In this document: positions 52,999-62,575 of the stretch, piece after piece
How the letters are laid out: each line of letters begins with the position of its first letter
Numbering within the stretch: the first letter of the stretch is position 1
Assembly (NCBI RefSeq): GCF_003148565.1
Contig: NZ_QGGL01000019.1
Location: 1-64,000, forward strand
Origin: Tumebacillus permanentifrigoris
GTDB taxonomy: Bacteria > Bacillota > Bacilli > Tumebacillales > Tumebacillaceae
Direction: 5' to 3'
Length of the DNA stretch: 64,000 bases
Translations under genes and position numbers: made by a program
The notes under the pieces: model-generated
Told to the model about the DNA's origin: nothing
What the model saw: the letters and a program-made list of their open reading frames with translations, nothing else
Database searches by the model: none

Positions 52999-53910
52999 AT
53001 GAAAATAGGTTTAGCGCTCAGTGGTGGCACGTTGCGCGGCGCGGCGCATGTCGGCGTGTTGGAAGTTTTGCATGAAGCGGGCATCAAACCAGACATGATC
53101 GCCGGCTCCAGCGCCGGCAGCGTGATCGCCGCACTCTACGCGCATGGACTCTCGCCACAGACCCTGCGAAGAGTCGCGACCTCCTTCCCCGGCCGCCAGC
53201 TGGTTGACTGGTCGACGAGCTTCTGGGGGGCGGTGCGCTTCCTCAGCGTGTTGCCGCTCTATCTGTTCGGCTGGTACCGGGACCTCACACGCCTGATGCC
53301 GACCGGTTTCATCCGCGGCGTCCATTTCGAGCGCTACCTCACGCGCCTCTACGGGCTCCCACCGTCGCACAAGCCGATCCCGCTGTTCGTCACCTCCGTC
53401 GACCTCTACAGCACAGAGGCGGTGGTATTTACGGACGGCTGGCACCCTCGCAGCACGTATGAACTGCCCCGAACCGTGTTCCACGACATGGGCGACGACA
53501 TCGAGCGCAAAGCCGCCTGTGTGCGCGCCTCCTGCTCGATGCCAGGCGTGTTCACCCCGCGCACGATCAACGACCGCACGCTGATCGACGGCGCAGTCCG
53601 CACGAACATCCCGGCAGACCTGCTGTTTGAAGCAGGTTGTGACAAAGTGATCGTCGTGGACCTCCTGAACGCCGAGATGAAGCACGGGACGGTGAACACT
53701 TTTTTCGATGTGTTCATGCGCAGCTGGGACATCCTGCTCTCCGAAGTGACGGCGCTGCAACTGCACAACGACAAACTTTTCGCCATATCCCCTGTCATCC
53801 ACGACATAGGCTGGACCTCATTTGACAAAATCGAGGATTGCATCGAAGCGGGGCGTCACGCGACGTTAGAGGCGCTGCCGAGAATCAAGGAATACCTGCA
53901 ACAACAATAA
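52999..53910 (+). CDS. patatin-like phospholipase / RssA-YlbK family hydrolase
   Basis: 303 residues. The oxyanion loop LSGGTLRGAAH, the nucleophile in GSSAGS (GxSxG) and the catalytic Asp in LIDGAV (DGA) are all intact. It starts at MKIGLALSGG with GAGGGAG 12 nt upstream. No signal peptide; probably a cytoplasmic lipid acyl hydrolase. Divergent from cheR; the 90-bp gap contains a TGTCGAA (0A-box-like) sequence. Confidence 0.9.
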   Translation: MKIGLALSGGTLRGAAHVGVLEVLHEAGIKPDMIAGSSAGSVIAALYAHGLSPQTLRRVATSFPGRQLVDWSTSFWGAVRFLSVLPLYLFGWYRDLTRLMPTGFIRGVHFERYLTRLYGLPPSHKPIPLFVTSVDLYSTEAVVFTDGWHPRSTYELPRTVFHDMGDDIERKAACVRASCSMPGVFTPRTINDRTLIDGAVRTNIPADLLFEAGCDKVIVVDLLNAEMKHGTVNTFFDVFMRSWDILLSEVTALQLHNDKLFAISPVIHDIGWTSFDKIEDCIEAGRHATLEALPRIKEYLQQQ

Positions 53911-53947
53911 AAAGCCTGCTTCCCATGAGGGGAGCAGGCTTTTTTTA
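53909..53947. terminator. terminator between the patatin gene and ndk
   Basis: AAAGCCTGCT pairs with AGCAGGCTTT and is followed by T on one strand and A-derived T on the other; the genes converge. Confidence 0.88.
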
Positions 53948-53961
53948 TCGTGCGAAGTGGA

Positions 53962-54408
53962 TTAGATCCACTTGTTGATCGCTTTGTCGTAGGAGAGGGT
54001 TTCGCCATCAAACCAGAGGCCGATTTCACGCTCTGCGCTTTCCGGGGAGTCCGAACCGTGGATGATGTTCATACCCATCGAGATCGCGTAGTCGTTGCGG
54101 ATGGTGCCCGGTACAGCTGCTGCCGGGTTGGTAGCGCCCATCATCGCACGAGCGGTGGAGATGACGTTATCGCCTTCCCATACCATGCCGAATACCGGGG
54201 AAGAGGAGATGAACTCGGTCAGTTCGCCAAAGAACGGCTTGTCAGACAGATCTGCGTAGTGGGACTTCGCGAGGTCTTCGGAAACTTGGATCAGTTTCGC
54301 GTTGATCAGCTTGAAGCCTTTTTTCTCGAAACGGGAAACGATTTCACCGATCAGACCGCGTTGTACGCCATCCGGTTTTACCATGAGGAAAGTTCTTTCA
54401 ACTGCCAT
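53962..54408 (-). CDS. ndk: nucleoside diphosphate kinase
   Basis: 148-residue enzyme moving phosphate among nucleoside di- and triphosphates. The phospho-accepting His is in [16 protein letters not shown], and the N-terminal [13 protein letters not shown] is conserved. Start at MAVERTF with AAGGAGTG upstream. It follows hepT as in Bacillus, but behind that operon's terminator. Confidence 0.97.
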   Translation of the reverse strand: MAVERTFLMVKPDGVQRGLIGEIVSRFEKKGFKLINAKLIQVSEDLAKSHYADLSDKPFFGELTEFISSSPVFGMVWEGDNVISTARAMMGATNPAAAVPGTIRNDYAISMGMNIIHGSDSPESAEREIGLWFDGETLSYDKAINKWI

Positions 54409-54496
54409 TGGGTTAAACACTCCTTCGTTATGTACATCTTGTTACAATCCTTGTCCATTTTACCAAGTGAGCCCACCAGAAGCAAGTCACGATCTG

Positions 54497-54529
54497 TAAA
54501 AAACGCGACCACCGCTTAGTGGTCGCGTT
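54497..54529 (-). terminator. terminator overlapping the end of hepT
   Basis: On the minus strand AACGCGACCAC pairs with GTGGTCGCGTT, then six T; the hepT stop codon lies at the loop. Confidence 0.87.
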
Positions 54530-55481
54530 CGTTGATGAAATGGGCAATCGCCGTCAACTGGCGGGTCGCCTCGATCTGCGGCAGGCCCTCCAGCGCGCGA
54601 AGGCACTTTTCCATGTAGCGATCAGCGAGCTGGCGAGCATACTCCAGCCCCCCCGATGCCTTTACGATGCGGATCGCTTCGACCGCTTGCGCCTCGGTCA
54701 TGTCGCGATGAATGTGGGCGCGCAACACATCGCGCTCAGGCGAGTGCTCCAGCGCATACAGCACCGGCAACGTCAAGTTGCCTTGGCGCAGGTCATTGCC
54801 GACCGGTTTGCCCAATTTCTTGGATGTTGCGGTCAGATCGAGGATATCATCGATGATCTGGAACGCCATCCCGGCAAAGTACCCATAGCGCTCCAAGGCC
54901 CGCGTCGTCTCCGCTTTGCAATCCGCCACAATCGCGCCAAGCGTCGTGGAGACGGCCAGCAGGAGCGCGGTCTTGCGCTTGATCCGACGCAGGTACACCC
55001 TCAGGTTCTGATCGACGTTGTAAAAATCGCGGATCTGTTCGATCTCGCCTTCAACAATGCTGACAATCGACTTGGAAAGAAGTTGATGGAATTGTACGTT
55101 CGGCAGTTCCGAAATTAAAACCAAGGCGCGGGCGAGGATAAAATCGCCCGTGTACATCGCCATCCGGTTCCCCCATTCAGCCTTCACCGTCGGGGTTCCC
55201 CGCCGCAACGCAGCATCGTCGATGACATCGTCATGCACAAGTGTCGCCGAATGGATCAGTTCGAGTGCAGTTGCGACCTTCGTCAGTCGATCGACATCAT
55301 AATTCCCAAACTTGCCAGCGAGCAGGACAAAAATGGGGCGTATTCGCTTCCCTCCCGCCTTCAACAAGTGGGTGGACGCTTTTTTGAGATTGCGTTGCGG
55401 TGTGTGCACCTCATCATGCAACCGCCGTTCCACAACATCAATATCCGATTTGAGCGAGAAATAGATGTCCATCAACTTCAT
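54516..55481 (-). CDS. hepT: heptaprenyl diphosphate synthase component 2 (catalytic)
   Basis: A 321-residue trans-polyprenyl synthase giving the menaquinone side chain. The first Asp-rich motif is LVHDDVIDDAALRRG and the second QIIDDILDLTA. With HepS, encoded six genes upstream, it should form the two-subunit enzyme of Bacillales. The start follows AAGGTGG. It closes the hepS-menG-ubiX-mqnE-mqnA-mqnC-hepT operon. Confidence 0.95.
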   Translation of the reverse strand: MKLMDIYFSLKSDIDVVERRLHDEVHTPQRNLKKASTHLLKAGGKRIRPIFVLLAGKFGNYDVDRLTKVATALELIHSATLVHDDVIDDAALRRGTPTVKAEWGNRMAMYTGDFILARALVLISELPNVQFHQLLSKSIVSIVEGEIEQIRDFYNVDQNLRVYLRRIKRKTALLLAVSTTLGAIVADCKAETTRALERYGYFAGMAFQIIDDILDLTATSKKLGKPVGNDLRQGNLTLPVLYALEHSPERDVLRAHIHRDMTEAQAVEAIRIVKASGGLEYARQLADRYMEKCLRALEGLPQIEATRQLTAIAHFINERDH

Positions 55482-55493
55482 CAAAAATCCACC

Positions 55494-56588
55494 TTAGAAA
55501 ACGTTCAGAATGTTGTACTGCGTATCACGCTGTGCAGCGGTGCGACCCGCATTTTGAATCACGTTGATCAACTCTTGCGTATTCATGCGGTTGTGTGCAC
55601 CGGCCGCCGAAACTACGTTTTCTTCCAGCATCGTCGAGCCCATGTCGTTGCAACCGAATTCCAGCGCCAACTGGCCGATCTTCGGACCCATCGTGACCCA
55701 AGAAGCTTGGAAGTTTTTGACGTTGTCGATCATGATCCGCGAGATCGCGGTGTTCTTCAAGTACTCCACCGCCGTGGCACGAGTGCCTTTGAGCGCGGTG
55801 TTATCCGGCTGGTACGTCCAAGAGATGAATGCGGTGAACTTCCCGGTCTTGTCCTGCTGATCGCGCACGCGCAGGAAGTGCAGGAGGCGTTCTTCGTTGG
55901 TTTCACCAAAACCGATGACCATCGTTGCCGTGGTGTTCATGCCGATGCGTTGTGCCACATCGTGTACATCCATCCACTTCGTCCACGATTCCTTCAGCTT
56001 CGAGATGCGCAGGCGGGTGCGATCATCGAGGATCTCCGCGCCACCGCCCGGCAGCGAGTCCAGACCGGCCGCATGCAGTTCACGCATCACTTGCTCCAAG
56101 GACAGACCATCGGAAACTTCAACCATCTTCCAGATCTCTGCGGCCGAGAAGGAGTGCATCGTGATCTGAGGGAAACGCGCCTTGATCTTGCGCAACAAGT
56201 CGGTGTAGTACGAGAACGGCAGACCTGGATGGGTGCCGCCCTGCATCAGGACTTCCGTACCGCCCAGATCGGCCAACTCTTGGATTTTGTCAAAAATAAC
56301 CTCGTCCGTCAACACGTAAGCATCCGGCGATTTTTCACCGCGGTAGAACGCGCAGAAACGGCAGTAGGTATCACAAACATTGGTGTAGTTGATGTTGCGG
56401 TTGATGACGAAGGTCGCCATGTTCTCCGGGTGCTGACGTTTGCGAATCTCATTCGCCGCTCCCCCGAGCTTGATCAGGTCGTTGCTGTTGTACAGCACCA
56501 GACCGTCTTCCAAGGTCAGTCGTTCGCCTTGCAACGCTTTATCCAAAACTTCATCCAACTTCGTGGATTTCGTGTTTACAAAACTCAT
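55494..56588 (-). CDS. mqnC: cyclic dehypoxanthine futalosine synthase
   Basis: A 364-residue radical SAM enzyme of the futalosine menaquinone pathway. The cluster motif is CDTYCRFCAF (CxxxCxxC), with GGTEVLMQGGTHPGLP and the family's LPGGGAEIL. It cyclises dehypoxanthine futalosine. The start overlaps the mqnA stop by 4 nt. Confidence 0.94.
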   Translation of the reverse strand: MSFVNTKSTKLDEVLDKALQGERLTLEDGLVLYNSNDLIKLGGAANEIRKRQHPENMATFVINRNINYTNVCDTYCRFCAFYRGEKSPDAYVLTDEVIFDKIQELADLGGTEVLMQGGTHPGLPFSYYTDLLRKIKARFPQITMHSFSAAEIWKMVEVSDGLSLEQVMRELHAAGLDSLPGGGAEILDDRTRLRISKLKESWTKWMDVHDVAQRIGMNTTATMVIGFGETNEERLLHFLRVRDQQDKTGKFTAFISWTYQPDNTALKGTRATAVEYLKNTAISRIMIDNVKNFQASWVTMGPKIGQLALEFGCNDMGSTMLEENVVSAAGAHNRMNTQELINVIQNAGRTAAQRDTQYNILNVF

Positions 56589-57472
56589 GATTCGTCACCC
56601 CACAATTCAAGCTTGACCGGCTTGGTCAAGAGACCGTGACGGTACGCTGCGTCAAAGTACGCATCTGCGCCCACCGCCAACTCCTCATGTAAATCATAGA
56701 TCAACTTGCTAAAGTATGAACGCCAGAAGTCCTCGGTCTGCCCCATCATGCGGGTCGCTTCTGCGATCACCGCTTCGAGATCTCCCAACCCCTTGCGCTT
56801 GCCTTCCAAAAACAGACGGTGGATGCCCCGAGCCTTCTCTGGGTCCTGCTCCACCAATCGCCTCGGGACGGCACACACCGCAAATGTCATCGAATGACCG
56901 GTGCGGGTGTGCCATTCCTCACCGAGGTCATACATCTGGAGACCGTGATCCTGAACGGACCAATGCAGCGCATGATCGGCGATCAGCACCGCTGCCTCCG
57001 CTCCGTCCAACATGCTGGGCAGATCAGGCTCTTGCGTGACATAGTTCACGTCGCGCACACCGATTTCGCCCAGCAGGATGCGCGCCAAGTTCGTACTCGA
57101 AGCCGAGTGCGACGTCAGCGCCACCGTACAACCGCTCAATTCCTCGATCGGTCGCTTGCTAAACAGAAAAATCGAGCCGACCGGACCGCGCGAAGACACT
57201 GAAAGTCCTCGCAAGGCCACAAAATCGTCTGCCAGTTGTGCATAAGCGAACGCCGACACCAGCCCCGCATCAATCGTACCATCTGCCAACCAGCTATTCA
57301 GCTCAGAAGGCGCGCCAGGCCAAAACTCATGCATCGGGTCCGATCGGTCGATGAAGTGACAGATCGGCAACGCGTTGGTGAACTTGATCTGCCCGATGCG
57401 CAACTTGGCGTGTTCGGTGGAGACTTGCGTGTCAGACTGACCGGAACGATGGCCTGCGCTGAGCTTGCTCAC
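56585..57472 (-). CDS. mqnA: chorismate dehydratase
   Basis: A 295-residue periplasmic-binding-fold enzyme in the cytoplasm that converts chorismate to 3-enolpyruvylbenzoate, the first futalosine step. RIGQIKFTNALPICHF, DAGLVSAFAYAQ and LTSHSASSTNLARILLGE are typical. The frame opens with GTG one base after the mqnE stop; the first 24 residues are not typical of the family, so translation may start later. Confidence 0.9.
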   Translation of the reverse strand: MSKLSAGHRSGQSDTQVSTEHAKLRIGQIKFTNALPICHFIDRSDPMHEFWPGAPSELNSWLADGTIDAGLVSAFAYAQLADDFVALRGLSVSSRGPVGSIFLFSKRPIEELSGCTVALTSHSASSTNLARILLGEIGVRDVNYVTQEPDLPSMLDGAEAAVLIADHALHWSVQDHGLQMYDLGEEWHTRTGHSMTFAVCAVPRRLVEQDPEKARGIHRLFLEGKRKGLGDLEAVIAEATRMMGQTEDFWRSYFSKLIYDLHEELAVGADAYFDAAYRHGLLTKPVKLELWGDES

Positions 57473-57473
57473 G

Positions 57474-58637
57474 TTAGATCACCGTCAATTCTTCCACATC
57501 GTTGTGGGCGTTGATCTCCACAGTCGTTTCCGGGAACTCCGTGTTCACAACTTTATACAGCGTATCGCGTTCCACCGGCTGGCGGCCCGCATCGCGAATC
57601 AAGCGAACCAACTCAAGCTTGGTCAGACCTTGCGAGTTCTTTGAGCCTGCTGCGTGGTAGATTTTTTCCTCCACAACGTTGCCGTCGAGATCGTCCGCGC
57701 CAAACCATAGAGCGGTCTGCGCCACTTGCTCGCCGACTTGCATCCAGTAGGTTTTGATGTGGTCGATGTTGTCGAGGAACAGACGCGCCACCGCGACGAC
57801 ACGAAGGTCTTCAAATCCGGTCGACCACGTCAAGTGCGGGTATTTTTCGATCAGCACCGTATTGTCTGGGTGCCACGACAACGGGATAAACGTCTGGAAG
57901 CCGCCCGTGCGGTCTTGGAGGTCACGCAGACGCATCATGTGATCGATGCGGTCCTCGATGCTCTCCACATGGTTGTAGAGCATCGTGCAGTTGGTGCGCA
58001 GGCCGCGCTTGTGTACATACTCATGCACTTCCAACCAGCGTTCCGCCGTGGTCTTGTGGTCACAGATGATCGAGCGCGGCTCCTCCGCAAAAATCTCCGC
58101 GCCGCCACCCGGCATGGAGTCGAGGCCTGCGTCGATCAAGCGGTCGAGCACTTCGCCCACGCTAAGTTTGTTCACGCGGGTAAAGTGGTCGATTTCCACG
58201 CCGGTGAAGGCTTTCACATGCAATTCCGGGCGCTTCTGTTTGACGAGACGCAGGATGTTCTCGTAGTAGTCGAGTTTCAAAGACGGGTTGTTCCCGCCCA
58301 CGATGTGCACCTCGGTCGCATCTGGGGAAATCATGTCGACACGGTGTTCGATCTCTTCGATCGTCATCGTGTACGCGTTCGGGTCTTTCATACGGACACC
58401 AAACGCACAGAAGTCACAGAGCGTCTGACAGATGTTCGTCGGGTTGATGTGGCGGTTGGTGTTGAAGAAGGTCTTATCGCCGTGTTTTTTCTCACGAACG
58501 TAGTTCGCCATGCGTCCGAGCGCCATCAGGTCGTTCGTCTGCATGAGGCGTACCCCATCTTCAAACGTCAATCTCTCTTCGCGTTGTACTTTGGCCCAGA
58601 TGTCGGCCAATGGGTGGTTCGCACCGATGATTTCCAT
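57474..58637 (-). CDS. mqnE: aminodeoxyfutalosine synthase
   Basis: A 387-residue radical SAM enzyme joining 3-enolpyruvylbenzoate to SAM-derived adenosine. Cluster motif CQTLCDFCAF; also HIVGGNNPSLKLDYYENIL and DSMPGGGAEIF. GGAGGAG precedes the ATG. A paralogue of mqnC two genes away. Confidence 0.94.
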   Translation of the reverse strand: MEIIGANHPLADIWAKVQREERLTFEDGVRLMQTNDLMALGRMANYVREKKHGDKTFFNTNRHINPTNICQTLCDFCAFGVRMKDPNAYTMTIEEIEHRVDMISPDATEVHIVGGNNPSLKLDYYENILRLVKQKRPELHVKAFTGVEIDHFTRVNKLSVGEVLDRLIDAGLDSMPGGGAEIFAEEPRSIICDHKTTAERWLEVHEYVHKRGLRTNCTMLYNHVESIEDRIDHMMRLRDLQDRTGGFQTFIPLSWHPDNTVLIEKYPHLTWSTGFEDLRVVAVARLFLDNIDHIKTYWMQVGEQVAQTALWFGADDLDGNVVEEKIYHAAGSKNSQGLTKLELVRLIRDAGRQPVERDTLYKVVNTEFPETTVEINAHNDVEELTVI

Positions 58638-58657
58638 AAAACCTCTCCTCCCCCGTC

Positions 58658-59275
58658 TTACTCCTGCTCACGCTCGCCCCAGCGGCGGAACAGGGAATGC
58701 TCGACATGTAACGCGTCGAGTGCCTTGCCGACGACAAAGTCGATCAGGTCGTCCATCGTCTGTGGACGGTGGTAAAACCCTGGCATGGCAGGTACGATGC
58801 GCGCGCCTGCTTCGGCGCATGCGAGCATGTTTTTCAGATGGATTTTGTTAAAAGGCGTCTCGCGCGGCACCAGAATCAGCGGACGGCCTTCTTTTAGATG
58901 GGTGTCGGCCGCACGTTCCAACAGATTGTCGGAAGCACCGTTGGCGATCGCAGACAACGTGCCCATCGAGCACGGGATGACGATCATCCCTTCGGTCAGA
59001 TGGGAGCCGCTGGCGATCGGAGCGCCATAGTCGCGCGGTGCATGGACATGCAGGTCCGCGCTCTCAGGTACGTTGAACAGGCTTGGAATCGACTCGCGGT
59101 CACCATGCGGAACTGGCCAGCCCATCTCCAGGTTGAACACTTGGTACACGGAGTCTGACAGCACGAGGTGCACGCGGTGCGCCTCGTTTTTGCACAACTC
59201 TTGCACGAGGCGAATCGCATAGACCGCGCCTGATGCACCCGTCATGCCGACGACGTATTCCTGCTTCCGAGTCAT
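58658..59275 (-). CDS. ubiX: UbiX-family flavin prenyltransferase
   Basis: 205 residues with the Rossmann-type FMN site VGMTGASGAVYAIRLVQEL and the conserved PCSMGTLSAIANG and MPGFYHRPQTMDDLIDFVVGKALD. UbiX makes prenylated FMN for UbiD-type decarboxylases. In the futalosine pathway a UbiX/UbiD-like pair decarboxylates the naphthoate ring; no ubiD or prenyltransferase gene is in the window. Confidence 0.93.
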   Translation of the reverse strand: MTRKQEYVVGMTGASGAVYAIRLVQELCKNEAHRVHLVLSDSVYQVFNLEMGWPVPHGDRESIPSLFNVPESADLHVHAPRDYGAPIASGSHLTEGMIVIPCSMGTLSAIANGASDNLLERAADTHLKEGRPLILVPRETPFNKIHLKNMLACAEAGARIVPAMPGFYHRPQTMDDLIDFVVGKALDALHVEHSLFRRWGEREQE

Positions 59276-59278
59276 CCG

Positions 59279-60010
59279 CTACTCCTTGGGCTGCGGCTTG
59301 CGTCCGATGTGCAACGCACAGATCCCGCCAAAGAAATTCGTTACTTGGACGTCCTCGAGGCCTACGTCTTCGAAGATTTTCTTCAAGGCTTGCTGATCCG
59401 GGAAGTTGGTCAGCGATTCAGGCAACCACGAATACGAAACACCATCTCGGGATGCCAGGTTGCCAATCATTGGCAAAATCTTGTAAAAATAGAAAAAGTA
59501 CAGAGCGCGGAACGGTTTCCAAACCGGCTTGTTCAATTCCAGCGAAACGACCAAGCCGCCCGGTTTTACCACGCGCATCATCTCAGACAACACAGTCGGT
59601 ACGTCGGGGACATTGCGCAAGGCAAACCCATTGGTGGCAAAATGGAACGTGTTGGCCTCATAGGGCAACTCCATCGCATTGCCGTGGATCATCGAGGTTT
59701 GCTTTTGCACGCCCGCCGCTTCGATCTTCGGATAGGAGTAGCGGAGCATCTCCTGGGAGAAGTCCAGACCTACGACCTTGCCTGTGGGACCGACGTGCTG
59801 GGCAAGTGAGATTGCCCAATCGCCGGTGCCGGAGCAGACGTCGATCGCAGCTTGACCTGGCTGGACGTTCATCTTGGCCATCGTGATCTTGCGCCAACGC
59901 TTGTGGAACCCGGCGGAGAGCACGGAGTTCATCAGGTCATAACGTTTGGCGATGTGCTCAAATACGTAATGGACTTTTTCTTCCTTGCTTGCGAATTTTG
60001 CTTTGGACAT
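59279..60010 (-). CDS. menG: demethylmenaquinone methyltransferase
   Basis: A 243-residue SAM methyltransferase catalysing the last menaquinone step. N-terminal KVHYVFEHIAKRYDLMNSVLS, motif I AIDVCSGTGDWAISLA and the UbiE/MenG signature around FALRNVPDVPTVLSEMMRVVKPGG are present. It lies between hepS and the mqn genes, 3 nt from ubiX. Confidence 0.96.
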   Translation of the reverse strand: MSKAKFASKEEKVHYVFEHIAKRYDLMNSVLSAGFHKRWRKITMAKMNVQPGQAAIDVCSGTGDWAISLAQHVGPTGKVVGLDFSQEMLRYSYPKIEAAGVQKQTSMIHGNAMELPYEANTFHFATNGFALRNVPDVPTVLSEMMRVVKPGGLVVSLELNKPVWKPFRALYFFYFYKILPMIGNLASRDGVSYSWLPESLTNFPDQQALKKIFEDVGLEDVQVTNFFGGICALHIGRKPQPKE

Positions 60011-60022
60011 AGCTGCTTCTCC

Positions 60023-60919
60023 TTACGCTTCTTCGCCGAGGCGGCTGGCGATCGGGCGGACCTCCGTCAGTTGGTCGAACACCGTGCGCAGCTCCTCCAA
60101 GCATTCTGTAGCACCCGCCAGCAGGACGGCGTGCTCGACAAGACCGATCTCATCCTCCACCTGCTGGAAGAGGGTCGACGATGTGCCATATTTCACATGG
60201 AGGGATACAAGTCGATTCTGATCTTCCGACTTCCCTGCCACTACCTGTTTCCACCACTTGCGTTCCTCTGCGTTCGCCCGTTGCCAGACGGAGAGGTTGG
60301 CCATCGTGCGCGTGACAGGAATCTGCGGTGCTCGTTGCCACTCTTTGGCGAGAATCGAGGCACGCACGAGATGCGTCACGGTGTCGTCCCAGTGCAACTG
60401 GTCAGACACAAACGCGGTGCGCAGGCTATGCAACAGCGTCCCGTGGATCGTCGTATGCAGTTCCAAGTACCGTGCAGGCGTCATCGTAAAGTCGAGCGGG
60501 TCGCGCTCCAACTCAGCCTTCGCCTCGTTGATCGTCTGAATCGCGCGTGCGAACGTGCCGACCAACGGAACAAGGCCCGCCTCTGCCAGCAGGCGATAGT
60601 ATTTGCTCGAATAGTAATCTCCAGCCAACACGCCGAGTTGGCGGTAACGCTCGTCCTCGCGGGCGGCCAGCGTTTCAATCTCGTCATGCATCGCAAGGCC
60701 GTGATAGATCAACATCAGTGTGGAGATCAACGTCTCACGCTCGCTGGCCGACAGACCAGCCGCGCGTGCCATCGCGGATGCGAGGATCAACTGCAACGAC
60801 TCCAGAACCGGATTCGGCAGCCAACGCGACAGGTAGGCGTGCTCCATCTCGGCGTGAATCTGTGTGCGGATGTCCTGTATTTGCAGATGTGGTTCGGTTC
60901 TATGTTGTACTTGCACCAT
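60023..60919 (-). CDS. hepS: heptaprenyl diphosphate synthase component 1
   Basis: About 298 residues, mostly helical, matching the non-catalytic HEPPP synthase subunit: LILASAMARAAGLSASERETLISTLMLIYHGLAMHDEI, with no DDxxD motifs. Start at MVQVQHR, as AGGAG is 6 nt upstream; a TTG two codons earlier is alternative. It is the first gene of the menaquinone operon, behind a leader with an intrinsic terminator. Confidence 0.88.
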   Translation of the reverse strand: MVQVQHRTEPHLQIQDIRTQIHAEMEHAYLSRWLPNPVLESLQLILASAMARAAGLSASERETLISTLMLIYHGLAMHDEIETLAAREDERYRQLGVLAGDYYSSKYYRLLAEAGLVPLVGTFARAIQTINEAKAELERDPLDFTMTPARYLELHTTIHGTLLHSLRTAFVSDQLHWDDTVTHLVRASILAKEWQRAPQIPVTRTMANLSVWQRANAEERKWWKQVVAGKSEDQNRLVSLHVKYGTSSTLFQQVEDEIGLVEHAVLLAGATECLEELRTVFDQLTEVRPIASRLGEEA

Positions 60920-60954
60920 TTCCAACTCCTACCAGGGAAGGACTCCCGTGCATA

Positions 60955-60976
60955 GAAAAAAGGGCTGCCTAGCCCC
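60955..60976 (-). terminator. intrinsic terminator in the hepS leader (possible attenuator)
   Basis: GGGCT and AGCCC pair around 4 nt and are followed by six T, 36 nt before the hepS start codon. Upstream, TTCGAC (61021-61026) and GTCGAA (60989-60994) could form a competing stem. Confidence 0.55.
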
Positions 60977-61142
60977 AACATGTACTGTTTCGACTTCATG
61001 CGACAAGTTCCTGCAAATCGGTCGAAGATCTGTTACAAACTGTTTCTTCGGAATCAGTATAACATTTCGCTCCTATCCTGTACCACCATAAATAATCCTA
61101 CCTTATATTCTTGGGGTTTTTGAGGATGTTAATTCGCGCCAC
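60977..61142. other. hepS leader and promoter region
   Basis: On the minus strand TTATACT near 61037-61043 is a plausible -10, with a weak -35. I see no mtrB or folE gene here, although in Bacillus subtilis mtrB directly precedes hepS; mtrB is instead at the right end of the window. Confidence 0.5.
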
Positions 61143-61186
61143 AGAGAAAAAACACCACGACTTTTGGCGTGGTGTTTTTTCTCTGA
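61143..61186. terminator. strong terminator after the UPF0210 gene
   Basis: A perfect 17-bp stem (AGAGAAAAAACACCACG and its complement) around an 8-nt loop has A- and T-tracts within the arms and can act in both directions. Confidence 0.85.
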
Positions 61187-61198
61187 TGAAACTTTTGA

Positions 61199-62560
61199 TC
61201 AGTTCGTCAAGGCTTGAATCGGTGCCGGAATTCGGCCGCCTCTTTGCGTAAATTTGAGGGATGAAAACGGGCTGACTGGTAGAATTGGCGAACGACCGAG
61301 CAACCCACCGAACTCAACGAACTGTCCTGCTGTCGCCCCCGGTACGGGGATGACGCGCACAGCCGTCGTCTTTTTATTGATCATCCCGATCGCCATCTCA
61401 TCGGCGATGAGACCCGCCAGCGTTGCAGCTGGTGTATCGCCCGGCACTGCGATCATATCGAGCCCGACAGAGCATACCGCCGTCATGGCTTCTAATTTGG
61501 CAAGCGACAGCGCTCCCGCTTCAATCGCGGCAATCATGCCGTTGTCTTCACTGACCGGGATAAAAGCACCAGACAATCCTCCCGCAGCAGACGTCGCCAT
61601 CGCACCGCCTTTTTTCACAGCGTCGTTCAGCAGGGCCAGCGCTGCGGTCGTGCCATGTGCACCGCAGTACTCAAGCCCCATGCATTCAAGAATTTCCGCT
61701 ACGCTGTCACCGACAGCATTGGTAGGTGCCAACGAGAGATCAACGATCCCAAAAGGCACGCCTAAGCGCTGGGCCGCCAACTTCCCGACCAGATGACCTG
61801 CGCGAGTAATTTTGAACGCGGTGCGCTTGATGATTTCGGAAACTTCCTCGAAGGAAGCATCGGGATGCCCACGCAGTGCCGAGAGCACGACCCCAGGTCC
61901 GCTGACCCCGACATGGATGACCGCTTCCGGCTCACCGGCGCCATGAAAGGCCCCCGCCATAAACGGGTTGTCCTCCACAGGATTGCAGAACACAACCAAT
62001 TTGGCTGCACCGATTCCGGCACGGTCGGCGGACGCTTCAGCCGTTTGACGGATGATCTGCCCCATCAAGGCCACAGCATCCATGTTGATCCCTGCGCGGG
62101 TCGTCGCCACGGCAACCGATGAGCACACGCGATCTGTCACCGATAAGGCCTCAGGCAAGGCATGGATCAGCGCTGTTTCGGAGGGGGTGAAACCTTTATG
62201 TACCAGTGCCGTAAACCCGCCAACAAAATCGACACCCAACTCTTTGGCGATCTGATCTAACCGCTGTGCGATCTTCACATATTCATCCGATCGAAAACCG
62301 GGCAACGCTTGAGAGATCGGGGTGATCGACAATCGTTTGTTGACGATCGGAATCCCGAGTTCGTGCTCGATGTTTTCGCATGTCTGTACGTGGCGCGACG
62401 CGAACCTCATGATCTTGTCCGACAGTTGATCCAACGTGTCTTGCAAGGAATCTCGTTTGCAGTCAGCAATCTGTATCCCCATCGTCACGGTGCGAATGTC
62501 CAGATTTTCCGTCTGGATCATGGCAAGTGTCTCGATGATCTCTTGCGTGCTGTATGACAT
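61199..62560 (-). CDS. UPF0210 (DUF711, PFL-like) protein
   Basis: A 453-residue protein of the DUF711/UPF0210 family, distantly related to pyruvate formate-lyase-type folds; function unknown. Family stretches include [15 protein letters not shown] near the N-terminus, [10 protein letters not shown], and [23 protein letters not shown]. Start at MSYSTQ with AGGAGG 7 nt upstream. It forms a two-gene operon with the ACT-domain gene (15-nt gap), under a glycine riboswitch. Confidence 0.9.
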   Translation of the reverse strand: MSYSTQEIIETLAMIQTENLDIRTVTMGIQIADCKRDSLQDTLDQLSDKIMRFASRHVQTCENIEHELGIPIVNKRLSITPISQALPGFRSDEYVKIAQRLDQIAKELGVDFVGGFTALVHKGFTPSETALIHALPEALSVTDRVCSSVAVATTRAGINMDAVALMGQIIRQTAEASADRAGIGAAKLVVFCNPVEDNPFMAGAFHGAGEPEAVIHVGVSGPGVVLSALRGHPDASFEEVSEIIKRTAFKITRAGHLVGKLAAQRLGVPFGIVDLSLAPTNAVGDSVAEILECMGLEYCGAHGTTAALALLNDAVKKGGAMATSAAGGLSGAFIPVSEDNGMIAAIEAGALSLAKLEAMTAVCSVGLDMIAVPGDTPAATLAGLIADEMAIGMINKKTTAVRVIPVPGATAGQFVEFGGLLGRSPILPVSPFSSLKFTQRGGRIPAPIQALTN

Positions 62561-62575
62561 CTCCACGCCTCCTGT

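Noticed and set aside
60787-60999. A 70-codon minus-strand frame beginning in the hepS leader (MKSKQYMLG...)
   Set aside because: It has a fair AGGA upstream but overlaps hepS by more than 130 nt in another frame, and its translation becomes Arg/Cys/Trp-rich nonsense; the leader terminator also lies within it.
61143-61186. mtrB or folE expected just upstream of hepS by Bacillus synteny
   Set aside because: No such frame lies between the UPF0210 gene and hepS; mtrB was found at 63.7-63.95 kb instead.
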